From: Capronia americana
Taxonomy: Eukaryota > Ascomycota > Eurotiomycetes > Chaetothyriales > Herpotrichiellaceae
NCBI GenBank assembly: GCA_016110215.1
Contig: JADWQD010000003.1
Location: forward strand, 3,100,001 to 3,164,000
Direction: 5' to 3'
Length of the DNA stretch: 64,000 nt
In this document: piece by piece, positions 43,801-55,474 of the stretch
Layout: each line of letters begins with the position of its first letter
Position numbering within the stretch: position 1 is the first letter of the stretch
Made by a program: the position numbers and the translations under genes
The notes under the pieces: generated by a model
Databases searched by the model: none
What the model was told of the DNA's origin: nothing
Seen by the model: the letters and a program-made list of their open reading frames with translations, nothing else

Positions 43801-44400
43801 AGCTGATCATTTCTGTACCACTAACTGGGGTGTACATTTGGGGCTCTTCATCCCGCACTTACTGGAAGCTCGCACCATGTCGTTCCAGGAACAGACCTTC
43901 CATAGATGTGACGCCTTCTGAGCGCCACAAGCGTGATCTTGCAATGGGCGCACAGTGCAACAAAAACCGACAGCGATCTCATCAGCAGCGACAACAGAGG
44001 ACCTACCGCAGCCTGCAAGAGGAAGGCAACTTCCGCCAGCTGCAGACTTCGAGCGTACGTGGCCGGCCACTGCTACAGCTGGAGATGACCCTTCTCAACG
44101 TTTGGATGGACAGTTCGAACGTTTCGGAGCATAACGCGACGAGAATCATCGGCCGCATGGACAACAGGGAGGGTAAGATCAAGGTATGACTTGTGGCACC
44201 TTAGATAAACCAGTTCTCGGGCGTCGATGAGAGCTGCCATGGTCAAAAATGTTCTTATACGTACCAGTGCTAGACGAGTGGCTTCCAGGTCCTCCAGGCA
44301 TCTTCAGTGGGGAGATAGACTCTGGAAGCTTTCGAAAGCTGGAAGAGCAGATACACATCTGGCCATTACACGGGTTGATGATACAGTCGTCAAGCTTGCA
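43801..44400. other. Intergenic between amidase remnant and CWC25 gene
   Basis: It may include the decayed N-terminal part of the amidase and the CWC25 terminator. No intact gene is seen. Confidence 0.4.
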
Positions 44401-45579
44401 TTACTCGTCATCATCTCTTCGTGATGTGCCATTCCGACCCATACGCTCCCCTAGAGTCAGATCTCCAGCCTTCTTATGGAAACTGTTCACGAAGTCTGCA
44501 CGTCCGCCGTGCTTCGCGTTCTTCGCCCGAACAGCATCATCTCGCTCTCGGTCGGCTCTTTCTCGCTCTGCGATGTCAGCCAGCCTTCGCTCTCGCTCGT
44601 GGTGCAGCTCCGATGCATCCTGCTGCATGGCTGCCAGTCTTGCTGCTCGGTCCTCGGCGTCACCATTCCCGCCCCGATCATTACGACGTGGACTTCGAGA
44701 TCGAACTCGTTCCGGCCTTGAAGAATGCCAGCTCTGCATCTTTCGGACACCATTGTTGTGACCGTTCCGTCGAGGCGGAGAGTACGACCGAGATCGAGAT
44801 CTTGGCCGACGCCTCTCTGCCGGAGAAGCTGACCGCCTTCTTCGGAAGGGAGAGCGCGAGCGCGGCTTCTCTGGCCTTCGACGAGGTGACCGAGACCGCG
44901 ACTCCGAGGGAGTGTATGATCTCTGTCGCCGTTGCCGGCTTCTCCCATACCTGTCCTCATCGTCGTCTCGGTTTGATCGTGTTCTCTCAGATCTGTCGCG
45001 CTCGTCACGGTGCGTGTGATGGTGATGGTGATGGTGTTTTCTCCGCTTGTGTTCCCTTTCACCGCCATCGTCTTCCCTGCCGGCCGCCTTCAACAGTAAC
45101 TTCCGCTTGATCGGATCATTCATCATAGCCTCGTATGCCGCCTGCTCTTGCTTCTTGATCGCTAGCATCGGGTCTTCTCTGATCTTTGCAGCCGTGTCTC
45201 GAGCAGTATTTGCATTCTGCAGGGCCATGAAGGACTCCTCGGGGGCCGACTTTTCCAGCTTTTGTTTCTCGGAGCCTTTGATTAGACCATCTATCCGCCT
45301 CTTCCCTAGCAGGTATCCTTCCATTTCTTCAGTAGTGCCAGCCTGGCCGCTCGAAGGTCCATTGTACATCCAGTCAACGCGGGATAGTCTCTTGCTTCCG
45401 CCGGCGGCCTCTTGTAGATTCTCAAGTTCCTGGATTGCTCGTTCTTCGGCCCGCTCTTTCATGATCTGATCGACCTTTTTGCGCTCTTCTAACGCTTTCT
45501 TCTCTTCCTCCCACACCTTCTTCTGGTTGCTCATGAGCACGGGGTGCCATGACTTCTTGAGGTTCAGATCGCCACCCAT
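44401..45579 (-). CDS. CWC25: Pre-mRNA-splicing factor CWC25
   Basis: Single exon of 392 residues. Cwc25 joins the activated spliceosome after Prp2 and helps the first transesterification step. The N-terminus MGGDLNLKKSWHPVLMSNQKKVWEEE is diagnostic (CIR N-terminal-type domain), followed by charged helices and the second conserved block SRVDWMYNGPSSG (about residues 66-78) and MEGYLLGKRRIDGLI (about 86-100). NDPIKRKLLLKAA (about 154-166) is the last conserved segment. The rest is a His-rich patch (HHHHHHHTHRDERD) and a long Arg/Ser-rich tail, as expected for a splicing factor. It is divergent from the COP9 subunit gene, sharing a promoter of about 440 bp. Confidence 0.94.
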   Translation of the reverse strand: MGGDLNLKKSWHPVLMSNQKKVWEEEKKALEERKKVDQIMKERAEERAIQELENLQEAAGGSKRLSRVDWMYNGPSSGQAGTTEEMEGYLLGKRRIDGLIKGSEKQKLEKSAPEESFMALQNANTARDTAAKIREDPMLAIKKQEQAAYEAMMNDPIKRKLLLKAAGREDDGGEREHKRRKHHHHHHHTHRDERDRSERTRSNRDDDEDRYGRSRQRRQRSYTPSESRSRSPRRRPEKPRSRSPFRRRRSASPAERRRPRSRSRSYSPPRRNGHNNGVRKMQSWHSSRPERVRSRSPRRNDRGGNGDAEDRAARLAAMQQDASELHHERERRLADIAERERADRERDDAVRAKNAKHGGRADFVNSFHKKAGDLTLGERMGRNGTSRRDDDE

Positions 45580-46016
45580 TTTGGCGGCAAAACACCATCC
45601 GACGAGTTGGGGAAGGGAGGTTTATGGCGCGAGGATACAGCAAGTCTCGCGTGTTTGACGAACACCCTAGATGCCCTTGGGAATGGGAGAGTGCAGGGTG
45701 TAGAGTGGAGAGTGAAGAGTGAAGAGGAATTGAAAGAGGCAAAACTTGAACTCCGCATTTTGCGGGTGAAGGCTGCAACTCTGCGTCACTCCGCAATCAA
45801 TCCAAACTCACCAGGTCAAATACAAACACTGTCTGTCTGTCACTTGCCCTTCACAACAACAATTCTAGTTCTAATGGTTTACGCGCTCTAGATTGCGGCG
45901 TTAGCCTGTCTAACCTACTCCGCACACCACTCAAAGCTGCTCCTGCGAAGCTTCTGCTTGATTTCAGTCTGGTCATCACTATCTTGATCCTACCATCATT
46001 CTGATCAGCCCTCACT
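45580..46016. promoter_or_regulatory. Divergent promoter of CWC25 and COP9 subunit 2 genes
   Basis: 437 bp between the two start codons. It is C/T-rich with no clear TATA box, as is usual for housekeeping genes. No other motif is convincing. Confidence 0.5.
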
Positions 46017-47697
46017 ATGTCGGACGACGATGATTTCATGCAGGAGTCCGACCCGGAGCAGTAAGGCCGCACTCTCTGAGCCGCGCACACAGGAGATCTG
46101 ACACCAACTCTTCTCAGGTACGACTTCGAATATGAAGACGATGACGATGTCGACGCAGGTGTAAGGGCTCCTCGAGGATTGTGCATTCGCGACTGGATTA
46201 ATGCCTCGCTACGACGTTCAAATGGTCACCGAATCGTTCTGACATTGCCCCTAGGACGCATCGGTCGACATCGAAAATAAATACTACAACGCTAAACAAC
46301 TAAAAGTCGAATCCCCGCAAGAAGCCATCGACGAGTTCCTCGGCGTGCCCGCTCTTGAAGATGAAAAAGGCGACTGGGGTTTCAAGGGTCTCAAGCAGGC
46401 GATCAAACTGGAATTCGCGCTGGGAAGATATGATGATGCGGTTCAACATTACAAGGAGCTACTCACATACGTTAAAAGTGCGGTGACCAGGAATTACTCC
46501 GAGAAGAGCATCAACAATATGTTGGACTATATTGAGAAGGTGACTGGACAGCAAGCCGACGCCTCGGCGACAGATTCGACAGCGTACAAATCCATGGAGG
46601 AGTTCTACAGCCTTACATTGTCCACATTCCAAGCCACAAACAACGAGAGATTGGCACTCAAGACGAACCTCAAGCTAGCAAAACTGTACCTCGACAAGAA
46701 GGATTACAATCAACTAACTAACAAAGTGCGGGAGATCCACCAGGCATGTCAGAAGGATGACGGGACAGACGACCCCGGCAAAGGCACTTACTCACTCGAA
46801 GCCTACGCTCTGGAGATCCAAATGTACGCAGAGATGAAGAACAACAAGCGGTTGAAGTCCCTATACCAGAAAGCACTCACAGTGCGGTCAGCGGTGCCTC
46901 ATCCAAAGGTGCAAGGTATCATCCGAGAATGTGGCGGGAAAATGCACATGAGCGAGGAAAACTGGAAGGAAGCACAGAGTGACTTCTTCGAATCCTTCAA
47001 GAATTACGACGAAGCGGGCTCCATGCAGCGAATCCAAGTCCTGAAATACCTGGTCTTGACGACGATGCTGATGAAATCTACGATCAATCCCTTCGATTCA
47101 CAAGAGACCAAACCGTACAAGAACGACCCGCGGATATCAGCCATGACGGATCTAGTCGATGCCTACCAACGGGATGACATTTTCCGCTACGAATCCATTC
47201 TCAAGGAAAACCAGGATCTGCTGGCGGATCCGTTCATAGCCGAGAACATCGACGAAGTCAGCCGCAACATGCGCACAAAAGCAATCTTGACGCTCATCGC
47301 CCCGTACACCCGCTTCACCTTGCAATTTATCGCCGAGCGCATCAAAATCCCGGTCATCGAGGTTCAAGACATCCTTGGTGTCTTGATCGTGGACAAGAAA
47401 CTGCAGGCGAAAATCAATCAAGAAAACGGCACCGTGGAAGTTGAGACCGCCCAGGGAAGTGACAAGGAGCATCTGAACCGGCTACGCGACTGGACCTCTG
47501 CTGTGGAGAGCCTGTGGACCACAGTGCTCAATGAAGGCGATGGCTTCAAGCTCGAAGACACTCAGGGAGGCGCTGGGTTCCAAGGCATGAACTTCCCGAT
47601 GGGATTCGAGTCTACTGGTCCAATACCAAGTCGGGGACCTGGGCGTCGAGGCGTTGCACGCGGTCGAGGTGGTGGCAAGCTAGTGGCTCCGATATGA
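46017..47697 (+). CDS. csnB: COP9 signalosome complex subunit 2
   Basis: Three exons, 46017-46060, 46118-46160 and 46255-47697; introns 57 and 94 nt; 509 residues. The first exons encode MSDDDDFMQESDPEQ and YDFEYEDDDDVDAG; this acidic start followed by VDIENKYYNAKQLK is the conserved N-terminus of CSN2. Helical TPR-like repeats cover about residues 60-330 (EKGDWGFKGLKQAIKLEFALG, DYIEKVTGQ, KTNLKLAKLYLDKKDY). The PCI domain spans about 340-440 (IAPYTRFTLQFIAERIKI, VQDILGVLIVDKKLQAKI). A Gly/Arg-rich end (GRRGVARGRGGG) closes the protein. The subunit is a scaffold that contacts cullin in the deneddylating complex; in Aspergillus the complex controls development and secondary metabolism. The donor of intron 2 was chosen after GGT because it alone keeps frame. 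Confidence 0.95.
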
Positions 47698-50600
47698 GAA
47701 GGCGAGGTTTGACACAAAATCAAACGCAGTCTGGAATAAGCGCGGATGTCGTACGACTGGGCTGTGCGACTTACCCCTGCCTCCTTGACTTGCATGAGCG
47801 CCATCTGGATATTTCACATTCGCTCTACGCATGCATCTTCGGAGCCGTACAGTTCACAACGCCGTCGATGCAGCAGAAGCTGGCATCTGAGAATGCATTA
47901 TCTTGCAAAGTCTGAGAGCAGATCCAAGCGCGGTCTGATTCTCTCGAATAAGATTGGGAGCCAGGCCACGGGGCAAGCCAAGCGAGAAAACTGACCCGAT
48001 ACAGAGGTTCAGCCGTCCGAAAGTGGTAGTTGGACGGTCAGGAGCAAACGAAACTGAAGGATGTGGGTTGCTCGTTCTGATGGTCGCATACAGGAAGGGG
48101 ATGGACAGGTTGCAAATACGAACAAGACGCGTTCCTTCCCAAGAGCCCGAGGACGGTTACCAGCAATCCGAGGGGGGTGCACTTGCATCCACTATGGGCA
48201 TGTCACAGCGTCGACAGCGGCCACAGCCGCCCTGATAGACGGGCAACCGGGAAGTCTTACCAAAAAGCGACGTTGTAGAACGACAACACAAAAGTCTTGT
48301 GCCTGTCTGTTTTGGATTCTCCAGGAATGCAGTTCTTCCCCTTCTGTACCCCAGCCTGTTCGGGAATTTCAAATTCGACAATACTTGATCCGCGATGGCT
48401 TCGCCCCTGGCATGGAGCGTACCATCAACAGGTCACAATTGGTTTGCAAAGTGGAGCACTCGGAGCTCGTCTGTTGCCAGAAAAGGAAAGTAGAGCCCCG
48501 TGATTGGGTCAGACGAGACGGATCTCGATCGTGTGCGATGTTTTGCTCCCAAGAAATCTGATATCACATTCTGGGTTGCGGTGCAGCCACGTCGGACTTT
48601 TATCGATGGGTACGAGTAGCCTCCATGGACAACGAACCAGTAGTTCAACTCCCATTTTGCACGCCCTAAGGTAGCTGCATACTGCTTGTGGAGCAGTGGA
48701 GGTTGGGTTTCGTGCGTCCCCTACCGCTCCCCGGAGACCTGGGTGAACCCGCGGAAGGATTTGCCGCTCGGGAGGTGATGCGCTTCTGGTGCGCTCCGGA
48801 TGAGCAACAGCGGGGAGAGCAAGGAATCTGTGCTGGTCTCGCTCTGGCGATGGTCTGTGTGTCGAATCGTGTAACAGAAATTGCCCACCAGTGCCGATGG
48901 TCGACGTTGCGTCAGCCGAATGGGATTGCAATTCCTAGACAGTCGTCCGTAAGTGGCATAATTTTAGATTGGTGGGAACCGAGTCGCCTGTGATGCGGGT
49001 ATCGCAAAGCACAGCAAGCCAGGATAGTCAGCGCACCCATCCAGCACCTCATATCGTCCATCGAAGCACACAAACAGTTGCCAGCCTGCTCCCACTCCCT
49101 CAGACCCTCAATTGCGGTGGAAGCGCCGGAGAAACCGGGCCTTCCAGGTTTGCCAAAAGAGCTGAACATCGGTTAAGAAATGGCGGAATGGAGATTGACC
49201 AACGGATAGCAACCGTCCAGGCCCTTCTTGGCCCAATAGGATTAGGATTCGAGTGGAATTATATCGCCGCACGCTGAACTTACGAAGTAGTGGAGTCTCC
49301 TGTCATAGTCGCGATCCGCAGACACCAATAGGAAGCGCAAGTCTATCGAAAGGACGCCCGGATCGCTGAGTGGGCTCCATCCATGTCAGCAAGGGCCAGG
49401 GTCTCGAAGCACAGTGACAGCGGGCGGTAAGTGGTATCATTTTCTTTGTTCCATCGAGAGGAAGTGGAGGTTTTTGGGCTCCTTCATTCAGCAAAACTAG
49501 CCTGGACTTGTCACTTTTCAAACCGAGCTCTCGCGCCGGCTCGCCTGGGACCTGGCTCTCGCCCTCAGCCGCAAAGACTCCAGCGCCGACGGGACCCCCG
49601 CAGATCTTATTGGGGCAATTTATGGTCTGAGATCACTTCTGAACCACTAGAGACAGTTGGAACGCTGCTGTTTGCGGAAAGCCCGTGGCAGGGAGTATTC
49701 CGAGAGACTTCGGACGTGATGTTCAGTGGCTTGCAATTTTCCAAAGGCAAGACCTAGAATTGCATATGACTCAAATGGTGGAAGATGGTCAGGGGAATGC
49801 GATGGATTTGCCCTCGCTCATTCCCCGGGTGACAGCCTCGACAAACATCGAGAGAGCGGTGACTGGGGTTTAACGGCAGATACGGGGGTTACCCCTCCTG
49901 ATAGGTTGCCGAGGCAGCATCCAGGAAGACAAGCTTCGTGCGTGCTGGACACCGATTCCGATAAGTGAGAAGCAGGAAAGAAAGTGGGCGTTGCCCGATG
50001 GATGTTGAGAGACATTGCGATCCAAGTGTTACAGATTAGTGGGAGGGTCTGCAATGTGCCAAAGCTAGGCCATTACGAGGAGAAACACCTAGGTCATCTA
50101 GACGGTCCCCGCCGTCGAGGGGTGGCTTGAAATTCGCAGCTATTCGGACAGACAGCCTCCATGTGGGCACGCCCGTGGGACACCTGTTCGCTGATCGGCG
50201 TTTTCGTGCCCGCCCATAACCTTAGTGCCCGTCACGGCCGTTTGGCAGCTGCAAGTTGTTTGTTGTCCCCTCGGAGGGGTACTGGAACTTACCCTCCCGG
50301 TGCCATGCTCCACCGAGGTATGTATGACATCTGACTTCACCTCGTCTTCACCTCACCCAGGTTTCACTCCACCTCTCACGCACCTCTCGCCCACCTCTCA
50401 CCTCAGGATCTCGACACCACCCTCGACAGCTTTTCCTTTCCTGATTTGTCGGCAGTCCGGTGCTTTCCGCCCGGATCTGAGGTCGCCACTGCCGCCTTTT
50501 GTTGCCCTTGCACATTCCGGTGCTCCTCACCGGCACGGTCTGCAGTGCGGTCAACCACCACTTGCACGTCGAAGTCAACGATAACCTAGCAAAGACAGCG

Positions 50601-51134
50601 GCATCTCTTATCCGAACCGGTATCCAGTACTCGACTCAACGACTAGACACATCCCCGATTGGCTCTGATTGAGCAGATGTCGACTGATCAACTTCTCATT
50701 AGTCTCCTCAACACCCACTCCGCAAAGAACCAGGGTAGCCTCTGGGCTAGAAGACAGGCCTGCATTGGTGTTCCAGTCTAACCAAGACCCAAACCCTCGT
50801 TTAACCATTTGCCATCCCTTTCTCTCGCCTCGGACACGCAACAGTTAAAACAATCGTCGTTATCTTGCACCTTCAGTGCCGAACTTGCGGATACGCTTTC
50901 TAGGGAACCTTGTCGTCTCGAAGCAAGCATCTCGTGATCCTTCTCGAGCTGATCGACTTCACAGACAGCCACCAACCTGCCCGCCACCATGAATTGAAGC
51001 AGCGAATCGCCACCGGCACTCTAGAACGGCAACAAAAAAAAACCCTGCAGGGAGAGACATCTCCAGATTGACAAGGCGATATTGAATGTCTAGCAGTTGC
51101 GAAAGTTGTACAACTCACCGCTCATCAACAGGAG
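47698..51134. other. Gene-poor stretch (3.4 kb)
   Basis: No recognisable gene, RNA or transposon. Frames up to 166 codons occur on both strands but overlap and match nothing I know. 50330-50410 has repeated CACCTCTC/CACCTCAC pyrimidine tracts. The right end leads to the otubain gene. Confidence 0.5.
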
Positions 51135-53140
51135 ATGACATATTGCTCAGACCCGTTGCCCCTTCACAATTTCTACAATTCCCCGCCCCGTAGGTCGACG
51201 TTGGGTCCCCGTGGGCAGTTCCATCCCGACAGTCAACATCCCATCTCATACAACTATTTCCCCGCAAACCAGATTTTCAATTCACATCACCATCACTACG
51301 GCTATCCTACGCCGCCAACGTCGGACCGCATAATGGCGACTCCAGATGTGGATGAAATGGAGCAGTTGCAGCAACTCTCCGATCGTTACCAGCCAAGCTT
51401 ACCAGTACGTCTGTGGGTCACGTTAAGCATACAGCCGACTGAGAATATTGCAGGGACCGCTGATAGGGAGCAGGAAGCCCCTGTCGGAGCTCGTGACCGA
51501 GTACTCCCAAGCCGACCCAACCTATGTGGCCAAGACAAAGGTAATTAATGACCCTTCACCCTCATCACCTGCGTCGCTCATCATTGGCAGGCACTGGAAG
51601 CAACTCATTCCGCGTATCGGCAGGTCAAAGGTGACGGGCAGTGTGGCTGGCGTGGTAGGAGACAAATCTGTTCGATTTTGAAGGAGAGCCGGTTTTAATG
51701 TCTCCAGGCGCCGTATTTGGCTATTTCGAAATCCTCCTCAAGTCCAGAGATTTCGGCCTCGTCGCCCAAGAAGAAGTCCGGCTCCGGAGCCACGAGCAGA
51801 CCATGCGCGCTGCCGGCATCGACTACGACATCATTATTGACATGTTTGACTATACCTGGGAACTGTTCGGCGCTATCAAATCAGCTGCGGAGCGTGGAGA
51901 TACCAATGAAGCCGTCCTGCTGCAGTCGTTGAACGACGAGAACATCTCAAACTCCATCGTCTACCACTTCAAGGTTGGTTTGTCCCGCTGACGCTAATTT
52001 GCCACTAACATTATTCAGATGATGACGAGCGCCTTCATGGAACTTCATCCAGACCGCTATGAAGCATTCCTAGAAATGTCAGTACAGCAGTACCGTCTTA
52101 CGAGGATTGACCCTTCGAACCAAGAAATAGACCATGTCGGTCTGCAAGCCCTCACCGATGCGGTTATTGCGCCCGCTTATATTGCCGTCGAGGTCTCCTA
52201 CCTTGACAGAAGCACAGGCGACGAAGTCACGGCGTACCAGTTCGTTGACAATGCCAAGGGATGGCCAACTGTTCGGCTGATATATCGCCCGTACGTTGCC
52301 CAAACTTACATCCGTGTGTAGACTGATTGCTAATTATTGTTTCAGTGGCCATTACGACATCATCTACAAAGATGATCATGCCCCTGCGCATCATCCGCAG
52401 CCATTGCAGGTCTACCTGCAAACGGACGTTCCTCAATACATACCGGCTCCACGGGAAGGAGTATTCAGATCAGGGGATCCTGAAATCCTGGGCGAATTGT
52501 CGTTTCTGTTTCCGAATGCGGCACAAACGGTACCTGTCACTTCGATGTCTTATCCGAATAACCACGCCTATTCGTCTGGCTACCAGCCCCAGCCGCCACT
52601 GGTGTATGCGCAAAGAAACACACCGCAGAACTCCTACTTCCCAGAGATACCACACACTGTTTTTCATGCGACGATACCGCAACATCCGCCACCACCAGTG
52701 CGGACACAATCACTCCCACATCAAGGTTACTCTTCGTCCAACACGCATCTAACCCCACAAATTTCACCTTCGCCTCAGTCTCCTCAACCGCCATCGCCAG
52801 TAACACCAACTTCGGCGACGAACAACAAAGCAATCGTCTTACCCAAGTCAGCTGAGCCTCAAATCAGGTACAATGAGAATTGCTTCCAATACAGCATCGA
52901 GAAGAACAAGAGCATACCTCTAGATCCTGCAACATTTGGCAGGTAAGTTGTTACTTGCTCTGTGAGAAACTGCGACCGGATTTTGCATGTGAAAGCAGCT
53001 TGCCCATTGCTCTGTTTGTTCTCATTGTCGTCGAGAAAGCTAACTGTTCTAGTGCCGCTTTGAGTCCGGCTCACTTCTCGAACTCCAATTTCCAACCCGT
53101 GATATGGAGTCCCGAGGAGGAGCACAACAAGCGTGATTGA
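51135..53140 (+). CDS. Otubain-type deubiquitinase (peptidase C65)
   Basis: Seven exons, 51135-51404, 51454-51540, 51591-51654, 51708-51973, 52019-52290, 52346-52942 and 53053-53140; introns 49, 50, 53, 45, 55 and 110 nt; 547 residues. It cleaves ubiquitin chains as a cysteine protease. The catalytic site GDGQCGWR spans the exon 3-4 region (Asp and Cys near residue 135), then GAVFGYFEIL; the active-site His is in PGHYDIIYK (about residue 320). YSQADPTYVAKTKALEATHSAYRQVKGDG is the classic otubain run-up. After the peptidase domain a Pro/Ser/Gln-rich tail of 200 residues ends in FSNSNFQPVIW. Two start codons are possible: 51135, or 51333 giving MATPDVDEMEQL; the longer form adds a His/Pro-rich leader. 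For the last intron an alternative acceptor at 52998 is also in frame and would insert 18 hydrophobic residues. Confidence 0.9.
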
Positions 53141-55474
53141 CTCTGATCACCGCCAATGCTGCTTAGTGCGTCTGCTTGCGACGGCCGACAAATGCAGATC
53201 CCTTGAGTACGGCGATCCGTCCCAACCAGGGAGGATGTTTGATCACGATGCCACCCTAGACACCCCGACTTTCCTCCGACCCCGAACTCAACAAAGCAAA
53301 AACTAATGATATCCTTCACTGTCCGATCAACACGACGCTGTGCCAAGATCTACACTCCGCAACGAACGGTGCCAATCTAACTCCCAGAACACATTTCCAT
53401 TTTGTTTTCCCTCTTCGCCAGCAATCATATCTTTGGCGCAACAGGACGGTTCTAACGATTCACAGGGCGCAAAGGAGGCATGGTCAGGGGTAGCTCATCA
53501 ATCGGTCTGTCGTTATCTGCATATGGCACAAGGAGTTGCCCGCCAGTCGTTACTGCATATGGCACCGGGGGTTGCCTACCAGTCGTTACTGATGTATAAC
53601 AATACTTTTCTACGAGACGATAGCAATAGAGCTGGGGTACGGGCAGACATTCCTCATTTCTTCCGTTTTCCAGCAGGGTTGGTCAAAGACTTTGGATTCT
53701 TCTTGAAACAAAAGCCAGTACAGATCACGTCCAGAGGCGCACGGGTGCTGAAAGCAGCTTGCAATCTTGACCGAAGAGTTCGAGGCTGGGATCGAAAAGA
53801 GATGATGAGAAGATTCATGCGAGGAGATTCTTTGAGATCAAGATAGCCAGCCCATGACAGTAATGCGACAAAGATTCAATCCTGAGCATCTTCCTCTCCC
53901 GACCCACTCATCGTTCTACGCGATTAGCGTGCTCCGTGTCATTTGTCTTCTTCATATGAGGTAAAGTATCGCCATTCCATTGGCTGATGGCGCTCGCATA
54001 ATGTACATCATCGGCACTTTCCTTTTGGGTCCGCCGATTTCCTTCCCTTCCCCGCGCTCTGGACCCAGCAAGGAGTAGTGCCCGAGGTCTGGCGCCGTAC
54101 ATATTCTTCATCTTACCCGAAGGGAAGGCCGAGGTCCAGACTCCAAGGGGGTCTTCTTACTCGTAGTCCGACCAAGTACAAGGCCGATGTTGACGCATTA
54201 ATATGTCCTCCATCAGAAGCTCCGTCAATTCGCGCAGCATCGGCGTAACCGAGGGGCGGTGCCACCGACAAATCAAGAGGGGAACGAGATCCGTTTCCCG
54301 GCCAGTCCCATTTCATTCCCATCCCATGGTCCTCTGTCCCATGCTATATAGGTGCAGGTTGCAGGTGCAGGTGATGGCGCGGCCCGTCAACTTGAAGGCT
54401 CAGCGCGACCACAGCAACTCCCCTTTGGGCCGACTGAATGACTGACGGAGTGACGGACTTGACTGGCGGACTGATTGACTTGACCGGAATGCAGCCTTGT
54501 TGCGGAGAAAGGGAGGGAGACACCGTTTCATTCCCATCTGTATGAGGCGTCGAGATAGCCTTCTTGGGAGAGAGGAAGGCCAGACCACCTGACACGTCAA
54601 GATGGAGCATGGGTCGGTCCAGGAGGGTTTGACGTGTACGTTCAGTAGAGATATGAAAGGACAATACAGAAGCTAGACGGGATTGACTCGGCGCTGCAGC
54701 GATATCAGAATGATTCATTTGTTTTCGGAGGCGTGACCAGAGGGAACATCTGCGTAGAGACTTCGTAGAGACCGAGGACGAAGTTGAAGAGAGACGAGGG
54801 AGGGGGCGTGGCACAGCGCGACTGAGTTGAATAAGTAAGGACTGTGGTATGTAACTTGGCTTGCTGTTCGATATTCCACGGACCGGCTAGCTTTGAGAAC
54901 AAGCGTCTTCGTATCCGGAGGGATTCGGTCCCCATGGGAGAATTAAGCATAACGGCACAGTAGGAAGGTCGAATTGTGCAGGCCGCGAGACCGCCGACGT
55001 CAGGGCAATGGGGCGCCTTCAAGCGCGATACAATCAGGAAACGAAAAGAGAGATGGGATACCATTGCCATGGCCCGTCCCGTGTCTCCTGCCCGGCCCCA
55101 GAGGTGAAGGCGAAGGCGAAGCTGATGTCGCGAACCCGTCAGGAGAGTAGCGAACTGAACGTACAGCGAGGCTATCGTGATTAGGTTACTGTGAGGAGGA
55201 CTCGTCTCTAGCCACAGTATACCGACGATGCTTGTACGTCGAGCTGGCTTTCGTCCGAAGATACTAAGTCGCTGCTGCCGTTCCTTCTTTCTGAGGGAAA
55301 TTTAAGGTCGACCTGACTTGCGGCGCCTGGTCAGAGACCCGCAGTGCTTTCACTTTGCTGTCTCCCACGAAATACGTGCCTTGAAATCATGGAAAGGGGT
55401 CCGCCTCCCAAATGTTGGGTGTGGCGGATCTAATCGGCATAGGGTTCTCCAAGCCTGGGCTCGCTGGCAGTCGA
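53141..55474. other. Gene-poor stretch with a small repeat-bearing frame
   Basis: Apart from the repeat at 53487-53600 I see no supported gene. TGAC-rich low complexity lies at 54430-54485 and GCAGGT repeats at 54355-54375. The minus-strand frames 54344-54814 and 54705-55070 have no recognisable family. Confidence 0.45.
53487..53600 (+). repeat. 36-bp tandem repeat within an open frame
   Basis: Units begin at 53531 and 53567 (RGGRGTTGCCYRCCAGTCGTTACTGCATATGGCACC type) with a diverged earlier unit from 53487. In the 168-codon plus-strand frame 53340-53846 they encode 12-residue repeats: GVARQSLLHMAP, GVAYQSLLMYN and a weaker GVAHQSVCRYLHMAQ. The frame itself has no known domain, so coding status is uncertain. 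Confidence 0.6.

Noticed and set aside
44487..45068. 193-codon minus frame inside CWC25
   Set aside because: A shifted reading of the Arg/Ser-rich part of CWC25.
48061..48561. 166-codon plus frame in the gene-poor stretch
   Set aside because: No similarity, no initiation or splice context, overlapping frames on both strands.
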